Shown piece after piece: positions 10,769 through 22,440 of a DNA stretch of 64,000 nucleotides (position 1 is its first letter; every line of letters begins with the position of its first letter). The stretch is from Meconema thalassinum. Lineage: Eukaryota; Arthropoda; Insecta; Orthoptera; Tettigoniidae. The position numbers and the translations under genes are program-made. The DNA lies in the NCBI GenBank assembly GCA_946902985.2, contig OX336391.1:145517074-145581073 (forward strand). Reading direction: 5' to 3'. The notes under the pieces are model-generated. The model worked only from the letters and a program-made list of their open reading frames with translations. It was not told the DNA's origin and ran no database searches.

Positions 10769-11628
10769 CAGGGTGTCACAAAACTATACGGCACAAAATG
10801 CAGGACACATTCCTCACACGTAGACGAAGATAATAATAATGTTATTGGTTTTACGTCCCTTTTAACTACTCCGGCTTTTAGAGACACACGTAGACGAAGA
10901 AATTATGTTACATGAACATGGGTCCGGCAACGCTTCGTTTCCATTTAACACCTCATTGTCTTCAACTCAATAATCATGTGAACACACAAAACAAAGAATG
11001 TACCAGCATACCACATGCAGGACTTTGTCACAGGAGATGTGCGATATGCCCTCGGTTCGCATTGATGCATGCATCATCCCGCCGTCGCGTCGTAGTGAAT
11101 CTCGGATGCGCCGATGTATCCCTGGAGTATTGCGTATGGTTTTGCAGCCTTCCATAATACGGACACGCAGACTCTGAACATCTTTTACTGTGGTTCGATA
11201 CACAAGAGCTTTCAAATGCCCCCACAAATAAAAGTCCAGTAGGTTTAAGTCCGGAGAGCGTTGAGGCCAGGCAATTGGTCCTCCTCTACCTATCCATCGG
11301 TCACCGAATCTTTTGTTTAGAAGCCGACGGACATTAACGCTAAAATGAGGTGGTGCACCATCTTGTATGAAGTACTGTACATGTTTTGTCGCACAGCTAG
11401 AGGCACATCTGCTAACAGATTATGGTAACTGTGTCCGTTGAACCTGGATGGAATAACGTCACCAACAATGCCGGCCCAAATATTGACAGAAAATCTTTGT
11501 TGATCACTTGCTTCAACAGTTGCGTGAGGATTGACGTCGTTAGAAGACCTGAACGGAATCGTTCCAGTTACACTCACACGATCACAGTCACTGCAGAAAC
11601 TCTGGTTATCATAGGTATGAAACGAGTG
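10769..11628 (-). pseudogene. Mariner/Tc1-type transposase, C-terminal half, frameshifted
   Basis: The element edge CAGGGTGTCACAAA follows a TA at 10767. Reading leftward on the minus strand, successive frames give N-I-W-A-G-I-V-G-D-V, then Q-D-G-A-P-P-H-F with a catalytic-type Asp, then R-S-P-D-L-N-L-L-D-F-Y-L-W-G-H-L with the third acidic residue. A long helical tail follows with R-N-T-P-G-I and R-R-x-x-x-M-H-A. These are hallmarks of the DDE/D transposases common in insects. At least two frameshifts break it. The N-terminal half is gone, replaced by a SINE at 11629. A 54-bp retroposed tail sits inside at 10831-10884. Confidence 0.8.
10831..10884 (-). mobile_element. 54-bp retroposed SINE-A/LINE tail with 16-bp TSD
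   Basis: The insert is exactly the 3' end of family A (GCTTTTAGAG, ACGTCCC, ATTATTATTA blocks). It is flanked by the perfect direct repeat CACACGTAGACGAAGA (10815-10830 and 10885-10900). It is therefore a complete, extremely 5'-truncated insertion into the transposase remnant. Confidence 0.9.
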
Positions 11629-11882
11629 CTGGCCCCTCGGTGTGTGGGTAGCACGCCTGCCTCTCACCCGGAGTCACCGGTTTCGATTTCCGACTCAGTC
11701 AGGTACTGTGGAAAGGGGTGTATTCAGCCACATGAGAACAATTGAATAGCTGACGGACCAGAGAGGCAGTGCGCCGGTCAAGGCAGCCAGGATTAACGAC
11801 CCGTCGCGCTGACCATGCAATCTGTAATTCAAATGGCTGAGCAATGGTCGCTTGGTAGACGAAGGCACTTATTTGGCTGTGT
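11629..11882 (+). repeat. SINE family B
   Basis: The tRNA-like head has TGTGTGGGTAGCACGCC as A box and GGTTTCGATTTCCGACTC as B box. The body matches the inverted copy at 43121-43425 over its length (CAATTGAATAGCTGA, GAGGCAGTG, TGGTCGCTTGGTAG). It truncates the mariner-type transposase on its left. Confidence 0.75.
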
Positions 11883-11888
11883 GTCACG

Positions 11889-12030
11889 ATTATTGTTGTT
11901 GTTGTTGTTGTATCATTTGAGAGATTTGGACACCGTGATGATTTATACCCCTATACTTGAGTGTGTTTGCAAATTTGTGTGATAACCTGTGCTATTGTGA
12001 TGCCTGTATTAGTGTGTGGATTTGTAATGC
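11889..12030. repeat. Dispersed repeat with (TTG)n start
   Basis: A short TTG run (11890-11912) is followed by a block with GATAACCTGTG and GTATTAGTGTGTG. The block recurs in the same order at 46950-47050. Class unknown. Confidence 0.45.
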
Positions 12031-12034
12031 AAGT

Positions 12035-12360
12035 GAGGAGTACGGAGGAGACGGCCGTGGCCTGAAGTATGGAACCATCCCGGCATTCACCTGGAGTAGA
12101 ATTGGTGAAACCACGGAAGACCACTTCCAGGATGGCTGGGGTGGAAATTGAACCCATCTGTTTTCAGTTTTGCCTCACGTGGTTGAGCGTATTCTGTTCA
12201 AGCCTTCAGATCAAATTACATCTTTTGGCAGAATCGGGAATTGAACCTAGACCTCTGGGGCAACGGCCTAGATTGTTAGTCGCAACACCCTGGGGAGGTC
12301 GAGAGATGAACTATGTCGGCGGATGTCATGGTAGAGAGAAGTCGAGCAAATATCCATTTT
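12035..12360 (-). repeat. SINE/retroposon cluster
   Basis: The 12049-12125 part is the inverted counterpart of 685-757. Beyond it, two B-box-like words appear on the minus strand (GGGTTCAATTTCC near 12150 and AGGTTCAATTCCC near 12240). They suggest one or two tRNA-headed SINEs in minus orientation, much decayed. Confidence 0.5.
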
Positions 12361-12429
12361 AATATGAGGAGTCTGTGAAAGTTGCCGTCGGCTTGTCAAA
12401 GCTCGGTGCGGTCGTGATATTGTTTCTGC

Positions 12430-12640
12430 TAATCTTGGTGTGTGGGTGGAGGGGGTCTGTCCCCTAGCCCGGGGCGGGATGGTGGGATCAATACCGCTTT
12501 TCGAGGGTTGGTACCCCTGGGAGGCCCCGGGCCTAGCCACTCGCACATGGTCGAGTATTCATAGAGGCATTCATAGCTTCGCCAAAATTGTGCTTAGAAG
12601 TGGAAAAGAAAAGAATTCAATATTACAACAAATATATCCA
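12430..12640 (+). repeat. Retroposon 3' region, GC-rich
   Basis: It is a GC-rich stretch with CCCCTAGCCCGGGGCGGGA and GGTACCCCTGGGAGGCCCC, ending in a purine-rich GTGGAAAAGAAAAGAA. Related layout and words occur at 27295-27975 and 42305-42640. I read it as a non-LTR element's 3' UTR. A 12795-12860 stretch just right of it carries another minus-strand B-box-like AGGGTTCAAATCC. Confidence 0.4.
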
Positions 12641-12871
12641 CTTAGAATAGAATGAAATTCTAAAATTGAATTCATAATTTCCGGAAATGATTTAAGCTTT
12701 TCGGAAATCTTACATTGTAATGGCATAATGCGTCACTATTTCTACACTCAAAATAAAGACAAATTGCACAAATTAGAAAACTTAACATTCCCGTCTAGAG
12801 CTGGATTTGAACCCTAGACCTTGAAATATGTATTCCAACGACTTGGCATTTACGATTAATACTCACTCACG

Positions 12872-13032
12872 GGTTGCAGGAACGAATCCTGGCGCAATCA
12901 CAAATGCGAGGGAGCCATGTCAGTAGATTTACTGGCACGTTAAAGATCCCCTTCGGGGCAAAGTTCCAGCACCCCGGCGACTCTAAAAGCCGCAGTAGTT
13001 AAAAGGGGCGCAAAACTAATAACATAATTATT
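12872..13032 (+). repeat. SINE family A, head partly lost
   Basis: It starts at the B box (GGGTTGCAGGAACGAATCC). It then has the best-kept family A body: CAGTAGATTTACTGGCACG (a small hairpin), GATCCCCTTCGGGGCAAA and TAAAAGCCGCAGTAGTTAA, with a tail TAACATAATTATTA. Confidence 0.75.
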
Positions 13033-13138
13033 ATATAAATTATCAACGCGTGGTATCTGACAGCTCAAGCCCGTTAATAACAAGGGAGAAAATCAGACCT
13101 GGATCAGTAATAGGATTTGAGAAAAGTACTCCTAAATT

Positions 13139-13157
13139 AAAAAAAAAAAAAAAAAAA
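13139..13157. repeat. Poly(A) run
   Basis: Nineteen consecutive A residues. This may be the tail of a retroposed sequence, but no body was identified. Confidence 0.6.
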
Positions 13158-13234
13158 TACTAGTCTTACAGTAGTCGCATATGATGTGTAACATCTGATA
13201 TGTTATTCGAATAATTCCATATTACTTACTCGCA

Positions 13235-13294
13235 TTTTTAGCCTATTTTCAATTTTGAAAAAATAGGCTTATGAGATCACCTTTTGTCCGTGTG

Positions 13295-13333
<39 letters not shown>

Positions 13334-14781
13334 TTCGTGTGTGTGTCCCCCCCTAATAAAATCTAAACGGCAGGAGCGATTTCAATGAAACTCGGAAAGT
13401 TCATAGCACTATTCCCGGCGACCTCGACCGTGCCCTTCAAATTTTGTTACGACTCACCAATCCAACATGGCGGCTGTGCGAAATATTTCACCAGCATTCA
13501 ATATCTCCGAAACTATTACCGATATTACCCTGACATTTTCTATGGTGATAGAGGGAACTGCTATAAGTTCACTTATGTGACTTTTGAAAACCTGGTAACT
13601 ACAAAACCAATATGGAGGCCAAGCGAATTTGCGACTTTTAAATAGACGTTTCTCGTGATTTGACCAACCAAACGCAATGAAACTTGGTACAGTATATGTT
13701 TATATACATTGTAATGCACCGACATCTAACTTCGTTCAATTGTTTACATAACCACAAGATGGCGGATGTGCGAAATATTTCACCGGCATTCTATATCTCT
13801 GAAACTATTAGCGGTATCTCCCTAATATTTTGTACGGAGATAAAGGGCACTACTGGAAGTCCACCTATAAGACTTTCAAAAACCGGTTAACTACAAAACG
13901 AACATGGCGGCCAAGCTAATTTGAAAATTTTAAATAGACCTTTCTCGCGATTTAATGTTCCAAGCGTACTGAAACTTGGTACAGGAAATATTTATACACA
14001 TTGTAATCCACTGGTATCTAATTTAGTTCAATTGTTTACATAACCTCAAGATGGCGGCAGTGCGAATTTTAAAATTAAGTTTTTATTTCTTGTGATGTAG
14101 TCATGCGATCGAAGTGAAAGTTTGAATAATGAACCTACGCAATCATTTTCCTTTAATGGTACATGCCTCTATGGCCTATACATTTAACAATCCAACATGG
14201 CGACCATCCGAAATATTTAGACGATACTGAATATCTACGAATCTATTTTAGCAATCAAACTGCATTTTTTAATGTTCATAGGGGCTATGAACTTAAGTTC
14301 ACCTATGGGTCTTTAAATAACCTGGTGATCACAAATCCAACATGGCGGTGACGCGAATTATAAATATTCACATGGACGTTTCTCGCAATTTAACCATCCA
14401 AGTGCAGTGAAACTTGGTACAGTAAATCCTTATACGAATGTTAATCCACTGGCATCTAATTTATTTCAATTGTTTCCATAACCTCAAGATGGCAGCTGTG
14501 AAAAATTTTAAAATCTCCTTGTTTTTTTTTCTTGTGTCCTAATTTTGCGATTGAAGTTTGAATACTACACGTTCTTAATAATCTGCATGTAACAGTACAT
14601 AACTCTAGGACCTACATATATAAAATCCAACATGGCGACCATCCGAAATATTTAGTCGGTTCTTAATATCTACGAATCAATTACAGCAATCAAACAGAAA
14701 TTGTGTATGTTGATAGTGGCAATTAACATAAGTAGGATATATGAAAACAGGCTGTATAGTTCTTCACGGAACTACTTGTTT
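13235..14781 (+). mobile_element. DINE-1-like element H1 (non-autonomous Helentron)
   Basis: The element starts TTTTTAGCCTATTTTC, folds back through GAAAAAATAGGCTTATG, then has GATC, a TG microsatellite, a C run and a long non-coding body. The body repeatedly contains CATGGCGG, CAAGATGGCGG and AAACTATTA words. It ends AGTTCTTCACGGAACTACTTGTT, a small hairpin about 7 nt from the end. AAAACAGGCT before that hairpin complements the 5' AGCCTATTTT. This asymmetric terminal inverted repeat with a 3' hairpin and early microsatellite is the known plan of DINE-1/HINE elements. No coding frame. Classification is from architecture. Confidence 0.75.
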
Positions 14782-15236
14782 AGAGAATGAACTCATAGCG
14801 CTACCTTGTGCCAGCAAACATGAACGATTCCTTCGTGGTATTACCATCGGTAAGTTCTCATTACTATTGTTTCTGCAATAACTACTTGTAAAATTCCAGT
14901 GACAAATCCTTTCAGCAAATATGATATAATAGTGCTGTATTTTGGCCGATAGATCATAATTGTTTTCAGCAAACATGATTTAATGAATATTTTCACTTCA
15001 AAGAACGACAATTTGAAGATGATTTATTGTAGGAATATCTGTAATGGGGCCACCAAACCTTGAGGTAAACCGTATGCGATATACATTCCACATAGCCACA
15101 TGGCCGACAGTTCGTCGTTGTACCAATCTCCGCCACTGCGCTTGTTCATTGTTTCCATTGCATATCCGTCCCAATTCCGTCCCTTTTTACAAAATCATCC
15201 CCACACAAAAATATACAGCAACCGAGTGGAATGATG
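14782..15236. other. No gene seen
   Basis: I recognise no coding or repeat signature here. Words such as TTCAGCAAATATGAT and TTCAGCAAACATGAT recur locally (14912, 14967). Confidence 0.5.
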
Positions 15237-15345
15237 TTAGTTAGTTAGTTAGTTATTGTTGTTTTAAGGGGCGGAACTACGAGGTCATCTGCCCTAGCGG
15301 AAAGATGTTTCACATCAAAAATAATTTTGGGAGAACACCAAAAAA
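15237..15345 (-). mobile_element. 5'-truncated non-LTR tail, (AACT)n end
   Basis: On the minus strand it reads ...GCAGATGACCTCGTAGTTCC, GCCCCTTAAAACAACAAT and then AACT repeats. The same sequence is at 62595-62665 and its end at 1-18. It is a LINE- or SINE-type 3' end; the parent element is not in the window. Confidence 0.65.
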
Positions 15346-16268
15346 AAAACTAAAACCATGTCAGTTACTCACATTACTGTCTTATTTACTTAGCCTTGTT
15401 TGTTAAGGTTAATCAGTTATGATCATGAAATTTAATTAAGATATCTTCGAACGGGAAGGATTAAAGGGAATTTAAATGCAAACATTATTTATGTAATTTT
15501 CATCAGCAAACACTTCTCGGTGTGATGCTGTGTGCACATGAAAGCAGCATGAGATAAGCTTCTCAAGTGCATCCCATTTCTCAGCCATTGTAATTACCAA
15601 TTAGCTCAACAGAGCACATTCCATCGACGTTATTGTCCACAACTTCCAATGTCTGCCGCACTGATTCAATTTTCCACTCCAGTTCCGACAATCACATCAT
15701 GGAGTCCTTAGGGCCCACCACTAATCTCTTGGAATAATGGAGTGATGACGTCACAATACAAGCTAATAAGGTCGTCTTAGTCCCATGAAGATTGGTCTTC
15801 ATGCAAATGTAATGGCTGGCTGCAGGTCAGGGTTACAATAGACTCGATGTTACTTACTGAATAGTAATTACAACGCGCTAATATATTTACACACCGGAAA
15901 CACATGCTAACATAAAATATCTATCGATTAAGAAATACATACCATTTCTCCACTACATGAAAAAGTTTACGGATATGTTTACAACTTTTTTCTTTTGAGC
16001 TTCTCTGAATCGTTAACGCTTTGTGCTCTTCTTAGCACATTCTGATCTTTACGTTAATAACGTTGAAGCCGAGCGAGGGGCTTTGCCCGCAGAATTATTT
16101 AGACGCGTACAGAAAATATACTTCGGTCTATACTCGCATTTTGTCGGTTCAGGATTGTTACCGGATTTCTTGGTTACGAGAAGAATCCAGTAGATGGCAG
16201 CATTAATTAGAGGTCGACAACAAACATATCATTTTGTTAAGGGGACTCGGTAGGGTCTATATCTGTAA
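15346..16268. other. No gene seen
   Basis: This is unassigned sequence without convincing coding potential. Confidence 0.5.
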
Positions 16269-17750
16269 CTAGCAGTAGTGCCCGGCTTCGCCCGGTGGAT
16301 TTATTTGTTTTATGGATGATAAATAATACTGCTACAGAACTGGCACATGATACATAAAATAACAGAAAATAATTTCTTTTTTAAATGTAACTTTTTGTGG
16401 TGGTGGTGGTGGTGGTGGTTGTTGTTGTAGTGGGGTTGATAAGTAGTACAGTATAATGGACGTAGCATTCAGGTAATTTTCCCGTTATGATAATAATGAA
16501 TAAGGAAACGGCTGTTTACTAACTACAGCACTGACACATGTAATTTACAAACAAATTTTAAAATATGTTTGGAAAGAGGAGTAAGTGAAATAAGACACTG
16601 CTAGGGCCTATATCTCATTGGCTGTTAGAAATGTAGAGACCAATCGTGTCGTCTTTTGTCGCATAGCGCCGTAGGAAAATAATCAGAACACTTTGGAAAA
16701 CTTCGGCTGTCCCGAGCTACTGAGGTAGCAATAGTATTATTTATCGCCACATAGCGCTCAACGATAAGTTTCGGAATAAATGAAGGTAAATTTGAAAGCA
16801 CCAACGCTTATTGCAGCTGATAACCTCAATATACTGCACCAACACCATTCCACATACACAGAGGCATAATATGTTCATGATAATAACTGTTTTTAGGGGC
16901 CTAAGAAATCTTTTTGCACTAATTACTCCCCGTGACTGCAATTTATAAGCAGCGCAAGATTCAACTATTTTCGCAATTTTGCACCAGAATACTGGTAGGG
17001 GCAACGTGATGCAGCCCGAATTGCCAGTCAACAATGGACTTATTAAAATACTCTTACAGTTACACCACTACGGACATGAATGGTTCTAGGGCCTTAATAC
17101 GCGATTTTGAAGAACAGTTTGTTTGTTATTCTAAATGTAGGGAATGGAGAGCGTTGTCCAAAATATCAAGTGGACAGTGTTACCAGCAGGGTTTCAAAGT
17201 GTAAGTAAAATTTGGTGCAATTAGATGAACGGTGTAGATTTGTGATAAAGGGCCTAAATGCAGAAAATGGAGTGGTCTGTTCGAAATTTAAAGTGGACAG
17301 TGTCACCATCAGGGTTCCAAAGGGTAAGTGTACAAAATGTGGTTCAGATCGGTCTGTCCGAAATTGAATGTAAACAGTGTTACTCGCAGGGTCCCAAGGG
17401 GTAAGTATACAAATTTTGGTTCAGATCGGTGAAAAGGCCAAAGGGCCTAAATGCAGGGAATGGACTGGTCTGTCATAAATTGCATGTAGACAGTGTTTCT
17501 CGCAGGGTTGCAAAGGGTAAGTATAAAAATTTTGGTTCAGGTTACTGAAACGGTGTAGATTTGTGCCAAAGGACCTAAATGCAGGGAATGAAATAGTCTG
17601 TCCGAAATTTAACATAGCCTAAAATATTCCTCTTGAATCTGGCTATCATATACAAACGAGAATTTTTCGAATCCGACTGGTAGTTCCAGAGATTAGCGCG
17701 TTTAAACACACAAACACACAAACTCTTCAGCTTTATTATATTAGTATAGA
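16269..17750 (-). mobile_element. Canonical non-autonomous Helitron
   Basis: Read on the minus strand, the element starts TCTATACTAATATAATAAAG and ends GGGCACTACTGCTAG. That gives 5'-TC and 3'-CTRR (CTAG). It is flanked by host A on the 5' side and T on the 3' side, the Helitron A^T target. A GC-rich hairpin-forming block (CCGGGCGAAGCCGGG) precedes the CTAG by about 10 nt. The interior has a GGT microsatellite (16398-16418) and a tandem array at 17131-17620. No Rep/helicase frame is present. Confidence 0.85.
17131..17620. repeat. Tandem array of ~125-bp units inside the Helitron
   Basis: CTAAATG(C/T)AGG-type starts occur at 17131, 17254, 17447 and 17575. The units carry GGACAGTGTTACC-like and GGGTAAGTATA-like blocks. 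The second interval is longer (193 bp) because it holds an internal partial duplication. Confidence 0.75.
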
Positions 17751-18749
17751 TGTTAAATTTAGTGTTAGGTACAATTTTCTCGGAAACGGTTCATACTAAA
17801 GGCTTCATTTTTTAGCTTCTTGCATGTTTTAACATAGGGGTTTATTCATTAGAGATATTCGTCCAAAAGTATTTTTTTTTATTAAGTGAAACATTTTTTT
17901 GGAAAATATCGCTCACTTATTAGCCCCTTGTTTCTGTACTAAACACTTCTCTCCAAAACCGTTGTGTTGAAGTATGTATATTATGTGTTGATGTAACATC
18001 TGAAAGTTACAAGATTGTATACTGAATAGTTCATGCGAAAATGTTCCTTTTGTTCAGAAAAAAGTGAACTTGCAGAAACAAGCCTTCAAAGTTTTTCAAT
18101 GTAATCCTGACCCATATGATGGATCAACTGGGTTGTCTTGCATCTCATCCTCTAGTCTTCTTCTCACAGCTCTCTTAGTTTGTCTTGAGAGTATTTTACG
18201 GTCCTTTTCTGCACTTAAACCCTCACTGTTCCGTTCACAATCGATTTTCAAATAAAATGGGTGGGATGGAATTCTTATGGAAAATCTGCTGATTTAAGGA
18301 TTTTTTTGGAATTTTGGTAAATTTAGGGGTCGAGGGAGATGGGAGATAGGGATACGGGTGGGAGTATAACGGTAAGGTGAGAGGCCATCTTGAAAGCCCT
18401 TGAGAACGTTTACCATAAACAAACATTCAAATTAAAAATTTGTAATTAGGACCTTTGGCAAACTCTAAAAACCTAACATGTCCTGGAGATAGGGACGTGA
18501 CCCCTATAATTTGAGCCCTCGTGCGACACTCTACGATTATTAGTTAGAGAGATAAATAATCAATAATTTTGAGCGGCCATCCTGAATCGACCAATTAAAG
18601 ATACCTCCCCCAATCGCTCAGGGCACCCCCTCACCTGTCGTGATAGCTATCTACCTAAAAATGTTCCATGGTAAAGAGGGCGTTACACGCTTTAATTTGT
18701 ATCCTTGCGCGACTTTCTACAATATTTATAATTATTGGTTCGCGACATA
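17751..18749. other. No gene seen
   Basis: AT-rich sequence without a recognisable domain. Two loosely similar phrases, with CGTGCGACACTCTACGAT (near 18520) and TTGCGCGACTTTCTACAAT (near 18705), hint at an old tandem repeat. Confidence 0.45.
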
Positions 18750-20147
18750 TGTTTAGCCTACTTTTCACATTTTGCAAAACTGAGGAAAAAGTAGACTTAT
18801 GAGATAGATCCGGGCAAATGTGTGCCTGTCTTGTCTATCCGTCTATCTGTGTGTGTGTGCTGTGCCCCTATCAACTCCGAAACGGCTGCAGCAATCGAAA
18901 CCAAATTTGGTATGAGTCAAGATCTATACCTAAATATCTCAAGCCCATATTTCAAAATGATGGCAGTGCTACCAACTGTTCAAAAACGGCAATTGAAATT
19001 TGAGCTCCATGTTGGATATCTTGGAGGGAATGCATGGGAGCTATTCCAAAATTGGCACACGTATAGATAATAATAATTCAGTTTAATTTCCTGGAGGCCA
19101 TACATGGCAGTGTTGCCAAAATGATTCTAAGCCTGCTGTTAGGTCCAACGTTTAAATGCATATAACTTCTACATATCAATTGGATTTCAACCACATTTCG
19201 TATGCACTGTGTGTACATAAACAGATATGACTGAGCGTATTCTTAAGAACCATCTGTTAATAAATGTTCTCTGTATTATTTATATTCAAATACCAATATA
19301 TCAGAAAGAATGCAAGCCGACTGCTTTAAACTATGCACACGTATAGTACCTGACATTCTAGATTAAATTGGAGTAACTAATATACATCAGTGCTACCAAC
19401 ATGATTCTACGCCTGCTGGTAAGACCCATTTTTAAATACATGTAACTTCTATACTATAAATTGGATTTCAACCAAATTTTGTATGAGCTATGTGTACCAT
19501 AACAGATATGTCTATGCATATTCTTAAGAGCAACCAGGGCTGCCAACTGTTCATAAATCTGTCTCTATTTTTTTTTACCCTAATATCAATATATCAGAAA
19601 GTATGCAAGCTCTAAGCTTTGCACACGTATAGTACCTGCCATTCTAGATTAATTTGGAGTAACTAATATATTTCAGTGCTGCCAACATGATTCTAAGCCT
19701 GCTGATAAGTCCAATTTTAAAATACATGTAACATCTATACTAACAAAAGTATTTCATCCAAAATTAGCACAACACGAGATCATAACATTTCAGATTATTT
19801 CTGACCAACACATGAATGACATTTTTGCCAACATGATTTTACGCGCGCTGATAGATCCAATGTCTAACTGCATGTAACATCCATGGTATCCATTGGACTT
19901 CAACCTAATTTTGTATTCTGTGCCTTAACAGATGGAACTAAGAATATACATTTAGTCACCAGGGCTGCCAACTTTAGTGCTCTAGTAGGCTACATGATAC
20001 CAGGTATATTTCGAACTAATTAGATATTTCGATATTACCAATTTAATTTCGTCGTTATTCTAGATAGGTCCATATAGATTATTCATTGGCATGAATCTTA
20101 AATTTTTAGAAAAGTAGGATCATTAATTCGTCACGGAACTTCTTGTT
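18750..20147 (+). mobile_element. DINE-1-like element H2
   Basis: It starts TTTAGCCTACTTTTC, with the fold-back arm GGAAAAAGTAGACTTATG. A short TGTG/TCTG microsatellite follows and then GGCTGCAGCAATCGAAA. The body holds regularly spaced ACTTCTATACTATAAATTG-type blocks and GGGCTGCCAACTGTT. It ends AAAAGTAGGAT...CGTCACGGAACTTCTTGTT. H3 and H4 are the same subfamily. Confidence 0.75.
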
Positions 20148-20585
20148 TATAATGTAGTTAGTCCGTTTGGCAAAATCAGAAAAGAGAAAATACTGAAATT
20201 TATCTTCAGACTTAGACAGTTTTTTTTAGCTGTCGAACAAGTCGGGGTATCACCATTGGGCAGGAATATGAGGAGGGAGCCATGGGAACGTGTATTGTAG
20301 TTGTCATCAACGAAATCTCCCGGCAGATAAAGTTTCCACGCCCATGCAGTGTTGTTTTGGAAACGCAATTTAAAACACTTATATTTTAAGATATGACCAT
20401 GAATGATAGCTGAAATTAAAGAAAAAATTCTCTAGATTTTTTTTTATAAAAAGTAAAACACAATATTCTTCCAAATTTCACTCTACCAGGTCCCTTTAAG
20501 TTGAGTTCCAGTCTGTAGATTCCAACCTCAATGACTTGTAAATATGACGCGCTATTACAGACGGAATGTTTCTAAGAGGGAGACA
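20148..20585. other. No gene seen
   Basis: Spacer between two DINE-1-like elements with no recognised content. Confidence 0.5.
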
Positions 20586-21971
20586 TTTTTAGCCTACTTT
20601 TCACATTTTGCAAAAATGAGGAAAAAATAGACTTATGAGATCGGGCAAATGTGTGTCTGTCTGTCTGTCTGTCTATCCTTCTGTCTGTCTGTCCTTCTGT
20701 CTGTCTGTCTGGCTGTGTATGTGTCCCCCCCCCCTATCAACTCCTAAACGGCTGCAGCAATCGAAACAAAATTTGGTAGGAGTAAAGATTTATACCTGAA
20801 TATCTCACGGCCATATTTGAAAATGATGTCAGTGCTACCAACTGCTAAAAAATCGCAATTGAAATTTGATCTCAATGTTCGATATCTTGGAAGGTATGAT
20901 TGGGAGCTATTTTGAAATTGGCACACGTATAGATAATAATATTTCAGTTTAATTTCCAGGAGGCAGTGTTGCCAAAATGATTATAAGCCTGCTGATCAAG
21001 TCCAAATTTTAATGCATATAACTTCTACACTATCAATCGGATTTCAACCAAACTTCGTATGTGCTATGTGTACATAAGTGGATATGACTGAGCGTATTCC
21101 TAAGAGCCACCAGGGCTGCCAACTGTTAATAAATGCTCTCAATTTTTTTAATCCAAATACCCATATATAAGAAAGTATGCAAGCCGACAGCTTTAAACTA
21201 TGCACACGTATAGTACCTGACATTCTATATTAATTTGGAGTAACTTATATACTTCAGTGCTGCCAACATGATTCTATGCCTGCTGAGAAGTCCAACTTTA
21301 AATACATGTAATTTCTATACTATCATTTGGATTTCAACCAAATTTTGTGTGTGCTATGTGTACCATAATAGATATGACTAAGTCGAGTCTTAAGAGTAAC
21401 CAGGGCTGCCAACTGTTAATAAATACTGTCTATATATTTGTTATCCTAATATCAATATATCAGAAAGTATGCAAGCCAATAGCTCTAAATTTTGCACACG
21501 TATAGTACCTGCCATTATAGATTAATTTGGAGTAACTAATATATGTCAGTGCTGCCAACATGATTCTAAGCCTGCTGATAAGTCCAATTTTAAAATGCAT
21601 GTAACTTCTATACTAACTAATGGATGCCATTCAAAATTGACACAACAATAGATCATATTATTTCAGATTATTTCTGACCAATTCATGTGTGTCATTGTTG
21701 CCAACATGATTTTACGTGCGCTGTTCGATCCAATGTTTAACTGCATGTAACGTCCATGCTATCCATTGGACTTCAACCAAATTTTGTATTCTGTACCTTA
21801 AGAGGTGGAATTAAGAATATATTCAATCACGAGGGCTGCCAACTGTAGTTCTCTATTATTACCAACTTAATTTCGTCATTATTCTAGATAGATCCAGATA
21901 GATTAATCATTGGCATGGATCTTTAATTTTAAGAAAAGTAGGCTCTTTTGTACGTCACGGAACTTCTTATT
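20586..21971 (+). mobile_element. DINE-1-like element H3
   Basis: Start TTTTTAGCCTACTTTTC, a TCTG microsatellite at 20653-20715, a C run, and the same body order as H2. The end is AAAAGTAGGCTCTTTTGTAC then GTCACGGAACTTCTTATT. The subterminal AAAAGTAGGCT is an exact complement of the 5' AGCCTACTTTT. Confidence 0.8.
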
Positions 21972-21988
21972 GCATATTGATATTATAA

Positions 21989-22431
21989 TTTTGGCTGATT
22001 ACAGCGGAAACACAGCGCCGTTTAAGTGTTATGGGGACTAAGATGCTAAGGTGGACAGCAGGCCTTACTAAGTTAGATCGTGTTTCCAATGACAGCGTCA
22101 GGAAACGGTTTGGTGCTGCAACAATACGAGACAAAATGCGCGAGGCCTCGTCTGCGCTGGTTTGGACATGTTTTACGGGCAGGAGGTGAAACGATTGCCA
22201 AGGCGGGATACACGCTTGAAGCCGTCGGCAGAAAACCAGAAGGACGACCTTTGCAACGTTGGTGTGACACGCTACATAAAGACCTAAAGAGCGTGAATCC
22301 CTATCCCGTGCGACCGCAGACAGAGCAAAATGGAGACAACCAACTGATCCATGTAGCGGAGCCCGCAGCCACGCGGGACAAACGCTGAAGGAGAATAATA
22401 ATAATAATAATAATAATAAGAAGAAGAAGAT
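21989..22431 (+). pseudogene. RTE/BovB-type LINE, 5'-truncated, with 9-bp TSD
   Basis: The direct repeat ATATTATAA flanks the copy (21980-21988, 22432-22440). The tail is (AAT)n(AAG)n. Translations give R-R-L-S-V-M-G-T-K-M-L-R-W-T-A-G-L-T-K-L-D-R, then in another frame R-L-R-W-F-G-H-V-L-R and G-R-P-L-Q-R-W-C-D-T-L-H-K-D-L. The last part ends P-A-A-T-R-D-K-R. This is the C-terminal end typical of RTE/BovB-like reverse-transcriptase proteins. One frameshift lies near 22145. Confidence 0.85.
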
Positions 22432-22440
22432 ATATTATAA

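Noticed and set aside
15237..15260. TTAG repeats as interstitial telomere
   Set aside because: The insect telomere unit is TTAGG; here the unit is 4 bp (TTAG/AACT) and belongs to a retroposon tail.
17131..17620. CRISPR array
   Set aside because: Units are ~125 bp, contiguous and diverged, with no short repeat-spacer alternation, in a eukaryotic Helitron.
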